Shown here one piece after another: positions 40,017 to 49,291 of a stretch of DNA of 64,000 nucleotides. Within the stretch, counting starts at the first letter, position 1, and each line of letters starts with the position of its first letter. The notes under the pieces are model-generated. The model ran no database searches. It saw only the letters and a list, made by a program, of their open reading frames with translations, and was not told the origin of the DNA. The translations under genes were made by a program, and so were the position numbers. The stretch comes from Pontiella agarivorans (GTDB taxonomy: Bacteria > Verrucomicrobiota > Kiritimatiellia > Kiritimatiellales > Pontiellaceae): positions 310,001-374,000 of the forward strand of contig NZ_JARVCO010000010.1 in assembly GCF_034531395.1 (NCBI RefSeq), given 5' to 3'.

Positions 40017-41594
40017 ATGAATAAATATGCAGTGAAAGCAGCTGTCGTCATAGGGTGCGCTGTACTGAGCGGGAGTTTGCAGGCGGAAGCGGCGTCCCAA
40101 CCGAATATCATTATGATTTTTGCGGATGATCTGGGGTGGAAGGATCTCGGATGCACGGGCAGTGCATATTATGAGACGCCGAATCTTGATGCACTGGCCG
40201 CCAACGGAATCCGATTTACGCAGGCGTATGCTCCGGCTCCGGTATGCGCACCTTCCCGTGGAGCGGTGTTGAGCGGGCGAACGCCGGCACGCAATAAATT
40301 CACGACAGTGTATAAATCGAAAAGTGCTCCGGATGATCGCCTCTTTGAGGTCAGCAAACAGCTTGGTGTCGGTAATCAGACATTGGAAGGTAAACACCGG
40401 CATACGCTCGGCAGCGAGGCGGTTCTTATTTCTGAACGGTTGCAGAAATCCGGCTACACCACAGGCTTTATTGGAAAGTGGCATATTGGAATTCTGGACG
40501 GGTATCGGCCGGAGCAGCGCGGGTATGATATGGCGGCGGGATATTACAGGAATATCGATGTCGAGTTTGCTGACCATTACATAAAAAACCTGACCGATCT
40601 GGTGAATTTGCCGCATGCGAAAAAAGGGGACTGGCGTGAGGATCTGTATGCTGAAACGGTATGCGATTTTATTGCAGCGAACAAAGACAGACCTTTTTTT
40701 CTCAGCTATCACAGTTATCTGACCCATGGCCCTTTTGTTGGTAAGAAAGAGCTGGTTGGTAAATATGAGAAGAAGGTGAAAACGGATCAGAACAATCCGA
40801 AGTATGCATCGATGGTCGAAGCTCTGGATGACAGTGTCGGAAAGATAGTGGAGCAACTGATCCGCTTTGATCTCCTGGAAAATACGCTGCTTATTTTTAC
40901 CAGTGATAATGGCGGCTGCGGCGGCACATCGAACTATCCTTTGATGGGCGGAAAAGGCTTCTCTTATGAAGGGGGATACCGGGTGCCGCTGCTGGCGCAC
41001 TGGCCTGAAAAGATTCCGCCCGGGCAGGTCAATTCTACCCGGGTGACCGGCGTAGATCTGTATCCCACTTTTTTGAATGTGGCGGGTGAACAGCCGGATC
41101 CGGATTATGCATTGGATGGAATGAGCCTGATGGGGGAAATGACCGGAGGGGCTAAACTTCCGGAACGGCCGCTTTATTTTCATTATCCGCATTATTCAAG
41201 AAATTCATCTCCTCATTCGATTGTAATTTCCAACGGGTGGAAGCTGATCCGGTATTATAACGATGCGGCGGGACGGTATTGTTTGTTTAATCTGGATGAA
41301 GATCCGCAGGAGCAGAAGGATCTGTCGGCCGTCTTTCCGGAACGGGTAAATGAATTGGATAAAATGATCGATACTTATTTGGAGAGTGCTGATGCCTCAC
41401 TTCCTGTTATCGCTGACAGTGACGAGGGGCGTGATTTGCTTAAGCGCTACAAAGCCGGAACGGTTATCGGTGATGCGGACAATGTCAGAGATAAAAAAGC
41501 GGCCGTTGTAAATAAGGCGGTTGAGCTGAAAAAAGCAATGGCCATGCGCAGAGGGGCAGAGAAGAGAATGGAAGCATATGCCGCTCAGAAATAA
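40017..41594 (+). CDS. Secreted S1 sulfatase
   Basis: 525 residues from ATG 40017, AGAGG nine bases upstream; open sequence before it is not used. Signal peptide VVIGCAVLSGSLQAEAA. Metal site PNIIMIFADDLGWKDLGCTG. The motif C77-A-P-S-R followed by GAVLSGR marks the formylglycine site. TSDNGGCGGTSNYPLMGGKG near residue 299 and YEGGYRVPLLAHWP complete the fold. The C-terminal tail (residues about 450-525) is Lys/Arg/Ala-rich and less usual. A perfect palindrome lies in the gene at 41228-41242, read as S-N-G-W-K. Confidence 0.92.
   Translation: MNKYAVKAAVVIGCAVLSGSLQAEAASQPNIIMIFADDLGWKDLGCTGSAYYETPNLDALAANGIRFTQAYAPAPVCAPSRGAVLSGRTPARNKFTTVYKSKSAPDDRLFEVSKQLGVGNQTLEGKHRHTLGSEAVLISERLQKSGYTTGFIGKWHIGILDGYRPEQRGYDMAAGYYRNIDVEFADHYIKNLTDLVNLPHAKKGDWREDLYAETVCDFIAANKDRPFFLSYHSYLTHGPFVGKKELVGKYEKKVKTDQNNPKYASMVEALDDSVGKIVEQLIRFDLLENTLLIFTSDNGGCGGTSNYPLMGGKGFSYEGGYRVPLLAHWPEKIPPGQVNSTRVTGVDLYPTFLNVAGEQPDPDYALDGMSLMGEMTGGAKLPERPLYFHYPHYSRNSSPHSIVISNGWKLIRYYNDAAGRYCLFNLDEDPQEQKDLSAVFPERVNELDKMIDTYLESADASLPVIADSDEGRDLLKRYKAGTVIGDADNVRDKKAAVVNKAVELKKAMAMRRGAEKRMEAYAAQK
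41228..41242. repeat. TTCCA-N5-TGGAA palindrome, copy in sulfatase 40017
   Basis: Spacer ACGGG, read TCC AAC GGG TGG AAG. Trp-Lys-Leu is a common sulfatase C-domain pattern, so protein constraint may explain part of this copy. Confidence 0.6.
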
Positions 41595-41704
41595 ATTGAA
41601 TCGGTCTTCTGTTTTATGGGCTCGGCGTAATGTGAGTGACGGGTTGATCTTCAGATGCTGAATAAAGTGGTGCAGTGAATATAGAATCAGGAACAAGGAG
41701 AAGA

Positions 41705-43309
41705 ATGATGAATCGAGGGTTAAGCATCCTTTTGCTCGGAACGGCGACTGCGTTTGCGGCCGAACGGCCGAATCTCCTGTTTCTCTTTGCGGATGACTGG
41801 GGTCGGCATGCCGGTGTTTATGCTGAGATTGACGGTCCGGGAACGATGAATGAGATTATCCGGACTCCGCATTTTGATCGGCTGGCCCGGGAGGGCGTGC
41901 TGTTTAATCATGCTTATGTCAGTGCGCCGTCCTGTACACCCTGTCGGAGTTCTTTGCTTTCCGGTCAGCATTTCTGGCGTACGAAGACCGGTGCAGTGTT
42001 GACGAGCGCCTGGGATGATTCTATTCCGTCGTATCCTCTGCTGCTGGAGCAGGCGGGGTATCATATCGGATTTTCCAATAAGGTCTGGGGGCCGGGTGCC
42101 CCGGCGGATGCGCCGTATGGCGGGGAGCGGAATAAATATAATCATGCCGGGCGGTCGATCTGTAACATTTCCTATCCGGTTGCGGCAGCAATGAAGAACG
42201 GGATTCCTGCTGAAGAGGTGAAACAGGAGGTGATGGATCAGGTCCGCCGTAACTTCCGGGATTTTCTGGATGCCCGCGAAGAGGGTAAACCGTTCTGTTT
42301 CTGGTTCGGGCCCACAACCACACACCGTTCCTGGGTTAAAGGTTCCGGAGCGGCCCAGTGGGGGCTTGATCCGGATGCACTGAAAGGAAAAATGCCTCCG
42401 TATCTGCCCGATGTGCCGGAAGTACGCGAAGACCTTGCCGATTATTTCGGGCAGGTGATGGCTTTCGATATGGCCATTGGTGTTTTTGTGGATGAACTGA
42501 AACGAATCGGGGAATACGAAAATACGATTATTGCCGTTTCGGGTGATCACGGTGCCCCCGGTTTTCCGCAGGGAAAGTGTAACCTCTATGATTTCGGTTC
42601 CCGCGTGCCGCTGGTTTTTTCCGGTCCGGGGATCAAAGGAGGACGTCTGGTGGAAGACTTTGTTTCGCTGCCGGATCTGGCCCCGACGTTTCTGGAGGCC
42701 GGTAACGTGGAGGTTCCGGAAGTGATGACGGCGAAATCGCTGTGGCCGGTGCTGAAGTCGGAAAAATCGGGGAGGGTCGACCCGACGCGCACGCAGGTTT
42801 ATATCGGCCGGGAACGGCATGTTCCGTCCGCCCGTGCGGGAAACCTGCCTTATCCGCAGCGCGCCATCCGTACCCGGGATTATCTGTTTATCATTAATTT
42901 TGAGCCTGGCCGCTATCCCATGGGCGATCCGGTTCGGCTGGATGGTGCAGAGGAGCCCACGGCCGGGGAGTTGGCTAAAAAGACCAAAGCAACGCTGGCC
43001 GATTGGGATGCCGGTCCGACGAAAGCCTGGATGGTGACGCACCGGGACGATCCGGCCTGTAAACCGTATTTCGAACGCTCCTTCGGTAAGCGTCCGCGTC
43101 TGGAACTCTATGATCTGAAAAAGGATCCGCACCAGATGAATAATGTGGCTCAGCAGCCTGAATACCGTGAAGTGATGGATAAGCTGGAGAAAAAGCTGAT
43201 GACCGAACTCCGGGCAACCGGTGATCCGCGCGTAATTGATGGCGGCCGTTATTTTGAAAAACAGGAAAAGTTTGCTGAGGCCTATAGAAACGTGATGAAG
43301 AATAAGTAG
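41705..43309 (+). CDS. Secreted S1 sulfatase, N-sulfoglucosamine sulfohydrolase-like
   Basis: 534 residues; ATG 41705 or 41708 follow AAGGAG. Signal peptide SILLLGTATAFA. The metal site is PNLLFLFADDWGRHAGVY. The modification motif is C77-T-P-C-R followed by SSLLSGQ: the usual Ser is replaced by a second Cys, a variant still within the C-x-P-x-R rule. GDHGAPGFPQGKCNLYDFGS near residue 280 matches heparan-N-sulfatase-like enzymes. It is the last sulfatase; 284 bp separates it from the permease gene. Confidence 0.91.
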   Translation: MMNRGLSILLLGTATAFAAERPNLLFLFADDWGRHAGVYAEIDGPGTMNEIIRTPHFDRLAREGVLFNHAYVSAPSCTPCRSSLLSGQHFWRTKTGAVLTSAWDDSIPSYPLLLEQAGYHIGFSNKVWGPGAPADAPYGGERNKYNHAGRSICNISYPVAAAMKNGIPAEEVKQEVMDQVRRNFRDFLDAREEGKPFCFWFGPTTTHRSWVKGSGAAQWGLDPDALKGKMPPYLPDVPEVREDLADYFGQVMAFDMAIGVFVDELKRIGEYENTIIAVSGDHGAPGFPQGKCNLYDFGSRVPLVFSGPGIKGGRLVEDFVSLPDLAPTFLEAGNVEVPEVMTAKSLWPVLKSEKSGRVDPTRTQVYIGRERHVPSARAGNLPYPQRAIRTRDYLFIINFEPGRYPMGDPVRLDGAEEPTAGELAKKTKATLADWDAGPTKAWMVTHRDDPACKPYFERSFGKRPRLELYDLKKDPHQMNNVAQQPEYREVMDKLEKKLMTELRATGDPRVIDGGRYFEKQEKFAEAYRNVMKNK

Positions 43310-43351
43310 ATCCAGGAAGCCGGTTATACCGCGTTCTGTTTTCAGCAACAT

Positions 43352-43366
43352 TTCCAGGCATTGGAA
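43352..43366. repeat. TTCCA-N5-TGGAA palindrome between sulfatase and permease
   Basis: Intergenic copy, spacer GGCAT, 43 bp after the sulfatase stop. Not adjacent to a ribosome binding site. Confidence 0.8.
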
Positions 43367-43593
43367 ATGGGATCATTTTTGTGAAGAAGAGGTGCGACAT
43401 GGCGTGTCGGTAAAATTCACAGATCGCGCCGTTATGATGGCTAAACGGCGGGGGCGTGAAAAAAGGCGGGTTCAAAGAACTCCTGATCTGCGGAAAGTCC
43501 TGAGCGGCCTGCGAATCAGCTAAGCGTTGCTGATGCCGCGCATCTCTGTTAATCTGCGTAGGTCGTGAGCAGAACGGTGATCTGGAGGGATAA

Positions 43594-45438
43594 ATGGATA
43601 CGGCGCTCAGAAAGCAGCTCGGGGTATTGGATGTTTATGCGATTTGCAGCGGGGCGATGATCAGTTCGGGGTTGTTTGTGCTTCCCGGCATTGCCGCCTC
43701 GAAAGCCGGACCATCTGTCATCTTTGCTTATCTGCTTTCCGGCCTTTTTCTGATTCCTTCAATGCTGTCCATGGCCGAGATGTCGACGGGGTTACCGAAG
43801 GCGGGGGGATCTTATTTTTTCGTGAGCCGCAGTCTGGGCGGTTTGTTCGGGACGATTGACGGCGTTGGGGTGTGGCTTGCTTTGATTCTGAAAACAGCGA
43901 TAGCGCTGTTGGGTCTGGGAGCGTATCTTGCGGCCTACATTCAGCTGCCGATAACGCTGATTGCGGTGCTTTCCGGGTTGATTTTCATGGGGTTCAACGT
44001 GGTCGGAGCCAAGGAAACCACCCGTCTGCAGGTGCTGATGGTACTCGGTCTGCTGGCGATTCTCGTCTTTCTTGTTATTCAGGGGGCACCCGCAATCCGT
44101 GTAGAATTCTACACGCCGATGGCGCCCGACGGCTGGGAGAAACTCCTGCCGACGGCCGCCCTGGTTTTTATCAGTTACATCGGTGTGACCAAAGTCGCGA
44201 GCATGGCGGAAGAGGTGAAGAATCCGAATCGGAATCTTCCGCTGGGCATGTTTCTTTCGCTGATTTCCATTCTTTTGCTCTACGGAGCTGTCGTTACCGT
44301 TGTGGTGGGTATTGTGCCCGCCGAATTGCTCCACAACAGTCTAACCCCGCTGAGCGATGCCGCCGATATTGCAGTCGGGTCATTTGGAAAAACTCTGGTG
44401 AGTATTGCGGCGGTGTTGGCTTTTGCCACAACGGCTAATGCGGGCATTATGTCGGCCAGCCGTTATCTGCTGGCCATGAGCCGGGACCGGGTCATTCCGG
44501 AGTGTATGTCCGGATTTTCCCGGTTTAAGACGCCGATCAACGCCATTTTGCTTACATCGGCCGTCATTCTGGCTGTTGTGGCGGTGACCGGGCTCGAACG
44601 TATTGCCAAACTGGCCAGCACGTTTCAGCTTCTGGTCTTTGCGTTTGTAAACATTGCAGTCATCGTGATGCGCGAAAGCGGAATCAAAAGCTATGATCCC
44701 GGTTTCCGGAGTCCGCTTTATCCCTGGGTACAGGTGACCGGGATTCTGATTTCTGTTGTTCTGATTCCGGAAATGGGATTGCTCGCCTCCATTTTTGCCC
44801 TGGGGCTTATGGCCATCGGGGTGGTCTGGCATAATTTTTACGTAAAACCGCGGGTCGAACCGCGCGTCGGGGCTGTGGCAAAAATGGCGGAACGGCTGGG
44901 TGAACGGCTGCTCGAACGCGATGCTGATGCCATGGGGCTGCGTACGGAACTTCGGCAGATCATGAAAGAGCGCGGACTGCGGAACGATGACCCTTATCTG
45001 GAGCTGGTGCAGCAGGCCGGGTTTATGGATCTTACGGAACCCATTGACTCTGAAGCGATTCTCCGTCGGGGGGCGGCCATGCTCTCTGACCGTAGCGGTA
45101 TTTCGCGTGATCTCATTTTCGGGGCCATGCTGGAGCGCAACCGGCTCGGAGAAACGCCGGCGGATGCCGGGGTGGCCCTTCCGCATTTGTTATTAAACGA
45201 TGTGGACAGTTTTCATATGGTGGCGGTCCGCAGTTTCCAAGGGTTGGAATTTCCCGGGGCGTCCCAGCCCATCCATGCTGTTTTCATGTTGCTGGGTTCC
45301 CGTAAGGATCCGACCCAGCATCTGCGTTTTCTGGCTGAAATTGCCCGTCGTGCGGAAAGTCCGGAGTTCATTCCGAGGTGGCTCGCAGCTGCAGATGTCT
45401 CCGCGCTGACCGGTCTGCTGCTCAGCGATGAATCGTAG
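43594..45438 (+). CDS. APC amino-acid permease fused to EIIA-like domain
   Basis: 614 residues; GGAGGGA precedes the ATG. Residues 1-425 form an APC-family transporter with about 12 membrane segments: the start LDVYAICSGAMISSGLFVLP is the substrate-binding GAMISSG helix, and TTANAGIMSASRYLLAMSRD is the second conserved segment. After a linker, residues about 470-614 resemble a PTS EIIA type-2/Ntr domain: ADAGVALPHLLL with a candidate phospho-His (about 530), then HAVFMLLGSRKDPTQHLRFL. Such fusions are inferred to couple amino-acid or solute uptake to phosphorylation state. The substrate is unknown. A perfect palindrome lies at 45235-45249. Confidence 0.87.
   Translation: MDTALRKQLGVLDVYAICSGAMISSGLFVLPGIAASKAGPSVIFAYLLSGLFLIPSMLSMAEMSTGLPKAGGSYFFVSRSLGGLFGTIDGVGVWLALILKTAIALLGLGAYLAAYIQLPITLIAVLSGLIFMGFNVVGAKETTRLQVLMVLGLLAILVFLVIQGAPAIRVEFYTPMAPDGWEKLLPTAALVFISYIGVTKVASMAEEVKNPNRNLPLGMFLSLISILLLYGAVVTVVVGIVPAELLHNSLTPLSDAADIAVGSFGKTLVSIAAVLAFATTANAGIMSASRYLLAMSRDRVIPECMSGFSRFKTPINAILLTSAVILAVVAVTGLERIAKLASTFQLLVFAFVNIAVIVMRESGIKSYDPGFRSPLYPWVQVTGILISVVLIPEMGLLASIFALGLMAIGVVWHNFYVKPRVEPRVGAVAKMAERLGERLLERDADAMGLRTELRQIMKERGLRNDDPYLELVQQAGFMDLTEPIDSEAILRRGAAMLSDRSGISRDLIFGAMLERNRLGETPADAGVALPHLLLNDVDSFHMVAVRSFQGLEFPGASQPIHAVFMLLGSRKDPTQHLRFLAEIARRAESPEFIPRWLAAADVSALTGLLLSDES
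45235..45249. repeat. TTCCA-N5-TGGAA palindrome, copy in permease-EIIA gene
   Basis: Spacer AGGGT, read TTC CAA GGG TTG GAA (F-Q-G-L-E) inside the EIIA-like domain. Confidence 0.8.
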
Positions 45439-45635
45439 TATTGAATGAAGATGAGCGCCTTCGGGAAGCCGTCCCGGTCGCCGTCCGCAATATAATGCTT
45501 CTGCTGAAAGCCTCTCATTCTCTGCGGGGAGGTGCAGTGTGACAAAAAACCGTATAACAAAAGCGATTTGTTCAATATTCTTTTAGTCGGAAAGCGCATA
45601 CCTTATCGGTTGAATTTGTAAAAAAGGATGCTGGG

Positions 45636-48266
45636 ATGATGAAGTTATATTTGATTTTGGGTGTGGTTGCGGTGGTCAGTCTGTCGGGCCGGGCGGAACA
45701 GCCGGTTTATTCGACGGCGGGTTTTTATGCGGTTGAAGGCACTCCGCGTTCGGTGCAGAACTTTAATCCGGGCTGGCGGTTTCATAAGGGCGATGTGAAA
45801 GGGGCCGAAGCCGTTGACTTTGATGATCAGGAATGGGAGGCGGCGAATCTGCCGCACGGCCTGGAGATTACCGGGGAAAATGCCAGCGGCGGCCGGAATT
45901 ATCAGGGTAAAGCGTGGTACCGCAAAAAATTTGATGTGAGCAAACGTTCCAAACATGGGAAGGTTTATCTCTATTTTGAAGCGGTGATGGGAGAGGCGCA
46001 GGTCTGGGTGAACGGGCAGCATGTGGCGGAGCATTTCGGGGGCTACCTTCCGTTTGCCATTGATATTACCGAGTGGGCTAAACCGGCCGGCAACGTGGTG
46101 GCGGTGATGGCCGATAATTCGGACAGCACACTTTATCCGCCGGGGAAAAAACAAAGCGGTCTCGATTTTTCATATCATGGTGGAATTTATCGCGATACGT
46201 ATCTGATCCAGACGAGTCCGGTGCATGTGACACTGCGTGAACTGAGCGATACGGTGGCCGGCGGCGGGGTTTTTCCGGCTACCCTGTCGGTGACCGGGAA
46301 TGATGCAGAGATTGAGGTTCGGACCGAAGTGATTAATGAAAGCTCCCGGCCGCTTGATATTGAAGTGTGCAATTTCCTGGAGGATTCCGAGGGCCGTCGT
46401 GTGGCAGAACTCAGACAGTCGCTGAGGCTGAAGGGCGGCGAGACCCGGCAGCTTGCAAAGCAGGCTTCGCTGAACGATGTGAAACTTTGGCATCCGGATG
46501 ATCCGAATCTGCATTTTGTCCGTACAGAAATCCGTGTGGGCGGTCAGGTCGTTGATGGCTTGAAAACCCGTTTCGGTGTTCGGAAATTTGAAATGAAGCC
46601 CGATGGATTTTATGTGAACGGAAAGCCGTTCGGTCGGAAAATTGTCGGAGCAAACCGGCATCAGGATTATAATTACGTGGGGAATGCGCTGCCCAATTCC
46701 GGACAGTGGCGCGATGCGCTGCTGCTGCGGCGCGGGGGCTGTTCGGTGATTCGCGCGGCGCATTATCCGATGGATCCGGCATTTTATGATGCGTGCGATT
46801 ATTACGGTATTCTGACAACGACGGCCAACCCGGGCTGGCACTTCTTTAATTTTAAGCAGAAAATTTTTGAAGAGCGTCTGTTTGAGGATACGCGCCAGCT
46901 GGTGCGCCGAGACCGGAATGTGGCTTCGATGCTGCTGTGGGAAACGTGTATCAATGAATTTCCGCAGCAGCCGGACTATGCCATGAATACGATGCATAAA
47001 ATTACTCATGCGGAGTATCCTTTCCCGAGCGTTTTCACTGTGGCGGACCACCATGAAGCGGAAAAGGGCGGATTTGATTTCCATTACAACTGTGACGGTA
47101 AAGACCATAATTCGTTTCATCGGGAATATGGGGACGGCGGCGAGGTGGATAACTGGTATTCACAGAATGCCCGGCAGCGCATTAAACGCGAGTGGGGCGA
47201 AAATGCCATGGTGCGTCAGTCGCGTATTCAGGAGGTTGCGCTGGCACACACATTCGGCTCCCTTCCGGCCAAGATCGGCGGAACCATGTGGGCGGGAATC
47301 GATCATCAGCGCGGGTATCATCCTGATCCGTTCCGCGGCGGGCATCTGGACGGCTTCCGTATTCCGCGCTACACCCACTATCTCTATATGAGTCAGTATG
47401 ATCCGGATTATAACATTCCGCATCTTGGAGAACAGCCGATGATCAAAATTGCCCATGAGCACACGCAGGTGTCGGGGGCCGATGTGGTGATTTACAGCAA
47501 TTGTGATGAAGTGCGGCTGACCATCTGCGGGGAAGATAAAGGTACACGGCAACCGGAACGTTCAGGAGCCTTGAAAGATCTGCCGCATCCGCCGTTTGTT
47601 TTTGAAAATGCGTATGACTGGCAGGTGGTTAAAAAACATCGCGACGGGGCATCAAAATTCAAGGATGTGGATATCGTGGCCGAAGGGCTGATTGATGGCC
47701 GGGTGGTGGTGACACAGGTGGTACCCTATGCCCAGCGCACAACGGGGATTGCTCTGAGCCTTGACGGTGTCGGGGTTGATCTGGTCGCCGATGGTTCCGA
47801 TTTTATTCCGGTACGTGCAACGGTGGTGGATCAGTATGGTTCGCCAAAGGTGCTGGCATCGGAATATATTCACTTCGTCGTGGAAGGCGAAGGTGAAATC
47901 ATAGGGGATTCCACGACATACGCAAATCCGAAGAAGACGGAGTTCGGGGTGGCAACGGCACTCATTCGGTCCACTGTGAAACCGGGTAAGATTACGGTAA
48001 AGGCTTATTCCAAAGGCCTGGAGCCGGCCGAGATGACTTTTGAATCAAGGCCTGCGGAACTTCCGATGGCCTTTGATCAGGTGTATACTGCGGCATCAAA
48101 AAAACCGAAATCCGGCAATGCACTGATTATTACGGCGGGCGCTTCGGATCTTCCGGCCGATGTAAAGGAGCTGCAGAAACGGGTGCAGAAACTCGAGCTT
48201 GAAGCCGTCGGCAAAGACCAGACCATTATGGAGCTGCAAAGCCAGATTGGCCGAAAGGGCGAGTAG
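45636..48266 (+). CDS. Glycoside hydrolase family 2 enzyme with C-terminal coiled coil
   Basis: 876 residues. Signal peptide MMKLYLILGVVAVVSLSGRA. The GH2 sugar-binding domain begins VQNFNPGWRFHKGD and GKAWYRKKFDVS, with VNGQHVAEHFGGYLPFAIDI. The immunoglobulin-like domain and TIM barrel follow: GANRHQDYNYVGN, the acid/base Glu in LLWETCINEFPQ (about 443), and a nucleophile candidate Glu in FHREYGDGGE (about 496). A large C-terminal extension has Ig-like modules. The last 35 residues (DVKELQKRVQKLELEAVGKD onward) form a coiled coil, unusual for this family. Likely beta-galactosidase-type activity on the target polysaccharide. Confidence 0.9.
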   Translation: MMKLYLILGVVAVVSLSGRAEQPVYSTAGFYAVEGTPRSVQNFNPGWRFHKGDVKGAEAVDFDDQEWEAANLPHGLEITGENASGGRNYQGKAWYRKKFDVSKRSKHGKVYLYFEAVMGEAQVWVNGQHVAEHFGGYLPFAIDITEWAKPAGNVVAVMADNSDSTLYPPGKKQSGLDFSYHGGIYRDTYLIQTSPVHVTLRELSDTVAGGGVFPATLSVTGNDAEIEVRTEVINESSRPLDIEVCNFLEDSEGRRVAELRQSLRLKGGETRQLAKQASLNDVKLWHPDDPNLHFVRTEIRVGGQVVDGLKTRFGVRKFEMKPDGFYVNGKPFGRKIVGANRHQDYNYVGNALPNSGQWRDALLLRRGGCSVIRAAHYPMDPAFYDACDYYGILTTTANPGWHFFNFKQKIFEERLFEDTRQLVRRDRNVASMLLWETCINEFPQQPDYAMNTMHKITHAEYPFPSVFTVADHHEAEKGGFDFHYNCDGKDHNSFHREYGDGGEVDNWYSQNARQRIKREWGENAMVRQSRIQEVALAHTFGSLPAKIGGTMWAGIDHQRGYHPDPFRGGHLDGFRIPRYTHYLYMSQYDPDYNIPHLGEQPMIKIAHEHTQVSGADVVIYSNCDEVRLTICGEDKGTRQPERSGALKDLPHPPFVFENAYDWQVVKKHRDGASKFKDVDIVAEGLIDGRVVVTQVVPYAQRTTGIALSLDGVGVDLVADGSDFIPVRATVVDQYGSPKVLASEYIHFVVEGEGEIIGDSTTYANPKKTEFGVATALIRSTVKPGKITVKAYSKGLEPAEMTFESRPAELPMAFDQVYTAASKKPKSGNALIITAGASDLPADVKELQKRVQKLELEAVGKDQTIMELQSQIGRKGE

Positions 48267-48358
48267 CGGTTTTTAATGCCGTTTGATGTCGCTAAGATGG
48301 CGTTTATTGTCAAGTTCTTGGCGTGAAAGCGTCTATGTAGGGGTGCCTGGTTTCTCTA

Positions 48359-48406
48359 TTTTTACACAAGTGTCTGTAACATTTATGGTTACGACTTGTG
48401 TAAAAA
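48359..48406 (+). promoter_or_regulatory. Perfect 13-bp inverted repeat before PEP-CTERM gene
   Basis: TTTTTACACAAGT (48359-48371) and ACTTGTGTAAAAA (48394-48406) with a 22-base loop that itself contains GTAAC/GTTAC. The right arm touches the AGGAG ribosome binding site, so folding or protein binding would hide it. Confidence 0.75.
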
Positions 48407-48416
48407 AGGAGAAAAA

Positions 48417-49163
48417 ATGAAGAGTTGGATTATAGCAACGGTATTGTCGGTCGCAATCAGTACGCAGGCTGAGTTGATCATCGGTGATCTGGAGGCTGAT
48501 TACACGATCGGAAGTATGGCGACCGGATGGTGGTATGGCTGGAATGCCACGGGAGTTTCTCTTACAGATGGTTCTGGCATGCTGAACGACGGAAGTTTTA
48601 CGGCGCTTGTGTCTTCGGGAAAAAGCTTTGTGGCTGATGTCACTGCCGGAACGGCAAATTACACCAATGCATTAAATTCGGCTCAGGAAGCCAATACGCA
48701 GTTGAAGATGAATGGTACTGCTGACGGAACGGTTACGTGGTGCATTGGAGGTAACGATGCTGTCGTTGATTCCGGCACGGGATCTACAGACGGTTTAGAC
48801 CATTATTTGATCATGCAGTATACCGTTCAGACCGGAGAGGGTAATCTGGCGTGGGCAACAGACTATGAAACCCGTCTGTCTGGATCGATGGGAGGAGACG
48901 ACCGGGTTATTCAGGTTTTTAAAAACGGCACGCTGGTCACTTCCGGCATTCACGGTAATGCGATCGGGACTCAAAGTCTTGGGCTGTTGGCCGACGGAGA
49001 TGTGATTACCTTTGCGGTCAATGGGGATGCTGATGAGAGTAGAAATTCAAACCGCTGGTATCCAACGGCCCAAATTGTAGCGATTCCGGAGCCGGCTACG
49101 TTGGGTTTGGTTGCTGCCTGCGGAGCCGGAATTCTGTTTATCCGCAGACGATTCATGCTTTAA
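48417..49163 (+). CDS. PEP-CTERM sorting-signal protein
   Basis: 248 residues from ATG 48417 behind AAAGGAG. Signal peptide MKSWIIATVLSVAISTQA. The body is beta-rich, about 200 residues, Gly/Thr/Asn/Asp-rich, resembling secreted lectin- or sandwich-type proteins; no catalytic motif was recognised. The C-terminus IPEPATLGLVAACGAGILFI then RRRFML (residues about 223-248) is a textbook PEP-CTERM tail: PEP motif, hydrophobic helix, basic end. This tail is a substrate for exosortase and implies surface sorting. It follows the GH2 gene by 150 bp with its own control element and ends at a strong terminator. Confidence 0.9.
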   Translation: MKSWIIATVLSVAISTQAELIIGDLEADYTIGSMATGWWYGWNATGVSLTDGSGMLNDGSFTALVSSGKSFVADVTAGTANYTNALNSAQEANTQLKMNGTADGTVTWCIGGNDAVVDSGTGSTDGLDHYLIMQYTVQTGEGNLAWATDYETRLSGSMGGDDRVIQVFKNGTLVTSGIHGNAIGTQSLGLLADGDVITFAVNGDADESRNSNRWYPTAQIVAIPEPATLGLVAACGAGILFIRRRFML

Positions 49164-49202
49164 GGGTTCGGTTGAACTGACCTTTTGGCATTTTCGGTAT
49201 CA

Positions 49203-49245
49203 ACGGTGTGCGGTTCGATCCTGTTTTCCGCGCACCGTTTTTTTT
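49203..49245 (+). terminator. Rho-independent terminator of PEP-CTERM gene
   Basis: Stem ACGGTGTGCGG (49203-49213) and CCGCGCACCGT (49228-49238), one G-T pair, followed by eight T. It separates the PEP-CTERM gene from the convergent regulator gene. Confidence 0.85.
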
Positions 49246-49291
49246 ATGGACGATTTGTCGTGTGTGCCGGAAAAAGGATCTTATTCAGAGG

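Noticed and set aside
39318-41192. Minus-strand frame of 624 codons across two sulfatase genes
   Set aside because: His/Arg-rich antisense shadow; both plus-strand sulfatases have all motifs.
41720-43351. Minus-strand frame of 543 codons opposite the fifth sulfatase
   Set aside because: Same reason: no motif and the plus strand is clearly coding.
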